Shown here: positions 60,540 through 64,000 of the stretch, in pieces | Position numbering within the stretch: the first letter of the stretch is position 1 | Layout of the letters: every line of letters begins with the position of its first letter | Assembly: GCA_963658575.1 (NCBI GenBank) | Contig: CAVKQB010000006.1 | Location: forward strand, 1-64,000 | Direction: 5' to 3' | DNA from: W0P28-013 sp963658575 | GTDB lineage: Bacteria > Bacteroidota > Bacteroidia > Bacteroidales > Paludibacteraceae | Length of the DNA stretch: 64,000 nt | The notes under the pieces: model-generated | What the model saw: only the letters and a program-made list of their open reading frames with translations | Told to the model about the DNA's origin: nothing | Database searches by the model: none | Translations under genes and position numbers: made by a program

Positions 60540-63500
60540 TGCGGCCGGCGTTTTGCAGTTTTTCGAGTTCGGCGAAGAATTCGTCGTTGGCGCAGATGCG
60601 GCATTTGCGTGCCGAGAGCCGCGCATCGAAATTGGTGTCGTCGTCGTGTATGGTGAAACCGAGTTCTACCGTGCCGGGCGCGCTGTCGAATAGCGATGTG
60701 AGTTCCGTTGTGGTGAGTTTGTCGATTTTCGACAGCGGCAGCGTGATGTTCACCTTGCGTATGAGTTTGTCGTGCACGTCTTCCAAAAGTTCGATGCTCG
60801 AAACCTTTATCTCCCACACAACTGGCGTTTGATCGTTGGGTTTCGCCCATTTGTTGGTGCGCTCTTGTACGGCGCCACGCACCAGCACGAAGAGGTCTTT
60901 TTTCATGTATTTGCCGAAATTCACATAGTCGTCGCCAAACAGCGCAAACTCGTTGATGCCCGAATAGTCTTCGATGGTCATCACGCCGTAGGGTTTGTTG
61001 TTGCGGGTGGTGCCTTCGCGCGTGCCGACCACGATGCCGCCGACGGTGAAGTTGGTGTTGCGTTTTTCGGCCAGCAGGGTGCCCAAGTCGGTCATCTGGT
61101 GCGAGCAGCCGTAGCAAATGGCCGTTTTGTAGCGGTCGAGCGGGTGTGCCGATATGTAGATGCCCACCAACTCTTTCTCTTTGTTCAGGCGGTCGAACGG
61201 AGTCCAAGGTGCGGCTTGCGGAATGGCGGGTTTGGCTATTTCCACGGCATCGAGACCGCCGAAGAGCGAGTTTTGGTTGGCGGCTTGGTCTTGCTGATAG
61301 CGGTTGCCGTAGGTAACGAGCGAGTCGATGAAGAGTTCGTTTTTGGTGTTTGTGGCGAAGAATTGTTCGCGCGTGATGTCGCCCAAGGCATCGAAACAGC
61401 CCGCCAGCGCCATGCTTTCGATGGCTTTGCGGTTGCACGACGACAGGTTCACGCGTTCCACGAAATCGAACACGCTGCGGTATGCGCCGTGGGCGTTGCG
61501 CTCTTTGACAATGGCTTCGACGGCACTTTCGCCTACGCCTTTGATGCCGCCAAGTCCGAAGCGGATCACGCCCTCTTTGTTCACGGTGAAGTGCATTTCC
61601 GATTCGTTCACGTCGGGGCCTTTCACGGTCAGGCGCATGTTTTTGCATTCGTCCATCAGTTTGGTAACCTCTTTGATGTCGTCCTTGCTGATGGTGAGGT
61701 TGGCAGCCATAAATTCGGCGGGGAAATTGGCTTTCAGGTAGGCTGTTTGGTAGGCCAGCCAAGCGTAGCAGGTCGAGTGCGACTTGTTGAAGGCATATTC
61801 GGCGAATTTGAGCCACGTTTCCCAGATTTTGTTCAGAATCGAGGCTTTGTAGCCGTTTTTCTTGCCGCCTTCGATGAATTTCGGGTAGAGTTCGTCCAGC
61901 AAAGCGGCGATTTTTTTGCCCATCGCCTTGCGCAGTTGGTCGCTCTGGCCGCGTGTGAAGCCCGCTATCTCGCGCGATAGCAGCATGACCTGCTCCTGAT
62001 AGACGGTAACGCCGTAGGTGTCTTTCAGATATTTTTCCATGCAGGGCAGGTCGTAGGTGATGGGCTCTTTGCCCTGTTTGCGCGCGATGAACGACGGAAT
62101 GTTTTCGATTGGTCCTGGGCGGTAGAGCGCATTCATGGCTATCAGGTCGGTGATGACCGTCGGGCGCAGTTCCTTCATGTATTTTTGCATGCCGGCCGAT
62201 TCGAATTGGAACACGGCGATGGTGCGTCCCTCTTGGAAGAGTTTGTAGGTGGCGGCGTCGTCGAGCGGAATGTGGTCGATGTCGATCTCTTGGCCTTGCG
62301 ATTTTCTGATGTTGTTCAGTGTCTCTTTGATGATGGTGAGCGTTTGCAGACCGAGAAAGTCCATCTTGATGAGCCCGACCGATTCGATGACGTGTCCGTC
62401 GTATTCGGTTACGACGATGTCCTTTTTCAGGTTTTTGTCGTAAACGGTGGCCAGCGGCGCGAAGTTTGTCAGGTCGTCGGCACCGATGATGACGCCGCAC
62501 GCATGCACACCGATTTGGCGAATGGTGTCTTCCAGCTCGCCGGCCGTGGTGAGCATCGAACTGATGGTTTGGTCGTTGCCGTGGAGGCGGCTGCGCAGTT
62601 CGTCGATGTATTTGTAGCAATTGTTGAGTGTCGGCTTGGGTATCTTTTTTATCTTTTTGGCATCTTTCAGTTGTCCGAATGTTTTTCCGGTTTCGGGGTC
62701 GCGTACGTCGTCGAGTTTGTCGGGAATGTAGCCTTTGATTTCGGCCACGGTGGAGAGCGGAATGCTTTTCACGCGGCTCACGTCGGCGATGGCCGATTTG
62801 GCAGCCATAGTGCCGTAGGTGATGATGCGCGCCACTTGCGACACGCCGTATTTCCGTGTTACCCAGTCGATGATTTTGCCGGTGTCTTCGAAATCGACAT
62901 CGATATCGGGCAGCGATATGCGGTCGGGATTCAGGAAACGTTCGAACAGTAGGTCGTATTTTAGCGGGTCTACATCGGTGATTTTCAGGCAGTAGGCCAC
63001 AACCGAGCCTGCCGCCGAGCCACGTCCTGGGCCGACGAACATGCCGAGTTCTTCGCGGGCGGCGCGTATGTAGTCGCGCACGATGAGGAAGTAGCCAGGG
63101 AAGCCCATCGTCTTCATGATGTGCAGTTCGAATGTGATGCGTTCCACCTGCTCGTCGGTTAGGGTTTCGCCGTAGCGTTGGTGCGCGCCTTCCCAAGCGA
63201 GTTTGGCCAAGTAGTCGGCCTCGAATTTGATGCGGTAGAGTTTGTCGTAGCCGCCGAGTTTGCGTATTTTTTCTTCGGCTTTTTCTTGCGACATCACCAC
63301 TTCGCCTTTTTCGTTGCGTGTAAATTCGTCGAAAAGGTCTTGTTCGGTGTATTTTTGCCGATATTCCTCTTCGGAACCAAAGTCGGCTGGTATGTCGAAT
63401 TTCGGCATGATGGGGTCGGCATCGATGCTGTAGGTCTCTATTTTGTCGACGATTTCCTGCGTATTTTCGAGTGCTTCGGGCAGGTCGCTGAATATGGCGG

Positions 63501-64000
63501 CCATCTCTTCGGGCGTTTTCAGCCACTCCTGTTTGGTGTAGTGCATGCGGTGCGTTTCGCTCACTAGCGTGTTGGTCGATACGCAGATGAGGTGGTCGTG
63601 CGCGTCGGCGTGCTCCTCTTCCACGAAGTGCGCGTCGTTGGTGCAGATGATTTTTGTGCCGGTTTTTCGTGCCAATTCTATCAGCACGGGATTCACCTCT
63701 TTTTGCCGCAGATACACGTTTTGGTCGCCGCCGAGTTTGTCGGTTTTGTGGCGTTGCAGTTCGATGTAATAGTCGTCGCCGAACACCGATTTGAACCAGC
63801 GTATCGATGCTTCGGCCTCGTCGATTTTGCCTTGCATGATGAGTTGTGGCAGTTCGCCGCCCAAGCAGGCCGACGACACGATGAGTCCCTCGTGGTACTG
63901 TGCCAGCAACTCTTTGTCGATGCGCGGCCGGCCGTATTTGCCGTCGATGAAGGCTTGGCTCACAATTTTGCACAGGTTGTGGTAGCCCACTTTGTTTTTG
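60517..64000 (-). CDS. dnaE: DNA polymerase III alpha subunit DnaE (5' end outside the window)
   Basis: The frame is open to the right edge, so about the first part of the PHP domain is missing; about 1160 residues are seen. PHP-domain remains are visible near the start (SSACLGGELPQLI, ICTNDAHFVEEEHADAHDHL). The polymerase palm has RISLPDIDVDFEDTGK near residue 360, with catalytic Asp residues, and later GYFLIVRDYIRAAREE and MFVGPGRGSAAGS. The fingers, the helix-hairpin-helix region and the OB-fold (ILLAEKRNTNFTVGGIVVG) follow in the usual order. It is the replicative polymerase subunit. Its stop codon overlaps the regulator's 3' end by 23 bases on the other strand. Confidence 0.96.
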   Translation of the reverse strand, partial: KNKVGYHNLCKIVSQAFIDGKYGRPRIDKELLAQYHEGLIVSSACLGGELPQLIMQGKIDEAEASIRWFKSVFGDDYYIELQRHKTDKLGGDQNVYLRQKEVNPVLIELARKTGTKIICTNDAHFVEEEHADAHDHLICVSTNTLVSETHRMHYTKQEWLKTPEEMAAIFSDLPEALENTQEIVDKIETYSIDADPIMPKFDIPADFGSEEEYRQKYTEQDLFDEFTRNEKGEVVMSQEKAEEKIRKLGGYDKLYRIKFEADYLAKLAWEGAHQRYGETLTDEQVERITFELHIMKTMGFPGYFLIVRDYIRAAREELGMFVGPGRGSAAGSVVAYCLKITDVDPLKYDLLFERFLNPDRISLPDIDVDFEDTGKIIDWVTRKYGVSQVARIITYGTMAAKSAIADVSRVKSIPLSTVAEIKGYIPDKLDDVRDPETGKTFGQLKDAKKIKKIPKPTLNNCYKYIDELRSRLHGNDQTISSMLTTAGELEDTIRQIGVHACGVIIGADDLTNFAPLATVYDKNLKKDIVVTEYDGHVIESVGLIKMDFLGLQTLTIIKETLNNIRKSQGQEIDIDHIPLDDAATYKLFQEGRTIAVFQFESAGMQKYMKELRPTVITDLIAMNALYRPGPIENIPSFIARKQGKEPITYDLPCMEKYLKDTYGVTVYQEQVMLLSREIAGFTRGQSDQLRKAMGKKIAALLDELYPKFIEGGKKNGYKASILNKIWETWLKFAEYAFNKSHSTCYAWLAYQTAYLKANFPAEFMAANLTISKDDIKEVTKLMDECKNMRLTVKGPDVNESEMHFTVNKEGVIRFGLGGIKGVGESAVEAIVKERNAHGAYRSVFDFVERVNLSSCNRKAIESMALAGCFDALGDITREQFFATNTKNELFIDSLVTYGNRYQQDQAANQNSLFGGLDAVEIAKPAIPQAAPWTPFDRLNKEKELVGIYISAHPLDRYKTAICYGCSHQMTDLGTLLAEKRNTNFTVGGIVVGTREGTTRNNKPYGVMTIEDYSGINEFALFGDDYVNFGKYMKKDLFVLVRGAVQERTNKWAKPNDQTPVVWEIKVSSIELLEDVHDKLIRKVNITLPLSKIDKLTTTELTSLFDSAPGTVELGFTIHDDDTNFDARLSARKCRICANDEFFAELEKLQNAGRITAFAAN

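Noticed and set aside
60425..63973. Second long minus-strand frame overlapping dnaE
   Set aside because: It is dnaE read in another frame, with an Arg/His-rich nonsense product.

Overview
The window comes from a member of the Bacteroidales or a close relative (phylum Bacteroidota). Promoters have the Bacteroidota form (TTTG near -33 and TAnnTTTG near -7) in front of many genes on both strands. Lipoproteins are abundant, release factor 2 has SPY in place of SPF, and family-typical genes appear in familiar order (DUF4199, DUF4494, the DUF6452/DUF6048-like pair, exbB-exbD-exbD, yajC-ybbR-coaE, GH3-type synthetase). The many dispersed intergenic repeats, one run of Ns and a frame break in a short repeat suggest a draft or metagenome-assembled genome.

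Bases 1-10298 differ from the rest. They are visibly AT-rich and carry nine co-directional genes separated by at most about 13 bases: an outer-membrane barrel end, a zinc-ribbon membrane protein, a secreted protein, an SH3-like/VWA protein, a LolD-like ABC ATPase, an FtsX/LolE-like permease, a three-helix membrane protein, a large tubulin/FtsZ-superfamily protein and a membrane-anchored trypsin-like protease. This looks like an envelope-spanning, tubulin-based machine of the kind proposed for the Tubulin_2/FtsZ-like family, and it is the most interesting system here. The run of Ns inside the tubulin-like gene probably hides no missing sequence: joining the two sides through a shared six-base end restores one 830-residue frame.

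From about 10.7 kb on, the sequence is a GC-richer chromosome backbone. It holds a GH3/HAD/acyltransferase trio; an OPT transporter and DnaB; BamD, the RNA polymerase omega-like subunit, DUF4199 and a glycosyltransferase; a DUF pair and a secreted thioredoxin; a probable cell-wall sugar recycling pair (kinase fused to a RapZ C-terminal domain, plus a sugar-1-phosphate nucleotidylyltransferase); TatD and tRNA-Ser(GGA); the ExbB/ExbD proton channel; a small acyl-carrier-protein lipid cluster; a lipid kinase, RF2, menaquinone genes (menA, ubiE) and pyruvate:ferredoxin oxidoreductase. It ends with RsmE, NusB, YajC, YbbR, CoaE, MtgA and the C-terminal part of DnaE.

Three regions look built for variation. 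At 47.3-50.3 kb, three tandem copies of a FISUMP-like lipoprotein cassette each carry a 10-11 G tract in a leader hairpin. At 58.8-60.5 kb, a membrane TPR regulator is broken by one extra 10-bp repeat unit and faces a palindromic pair of opposed promoters. Throughout the backbone, intergenic spaces are assembled from recurring repeat 'words', palindromic REP-like hairpins, foldable MITE-like elements and T(A/G)GTGAG minisatellites.
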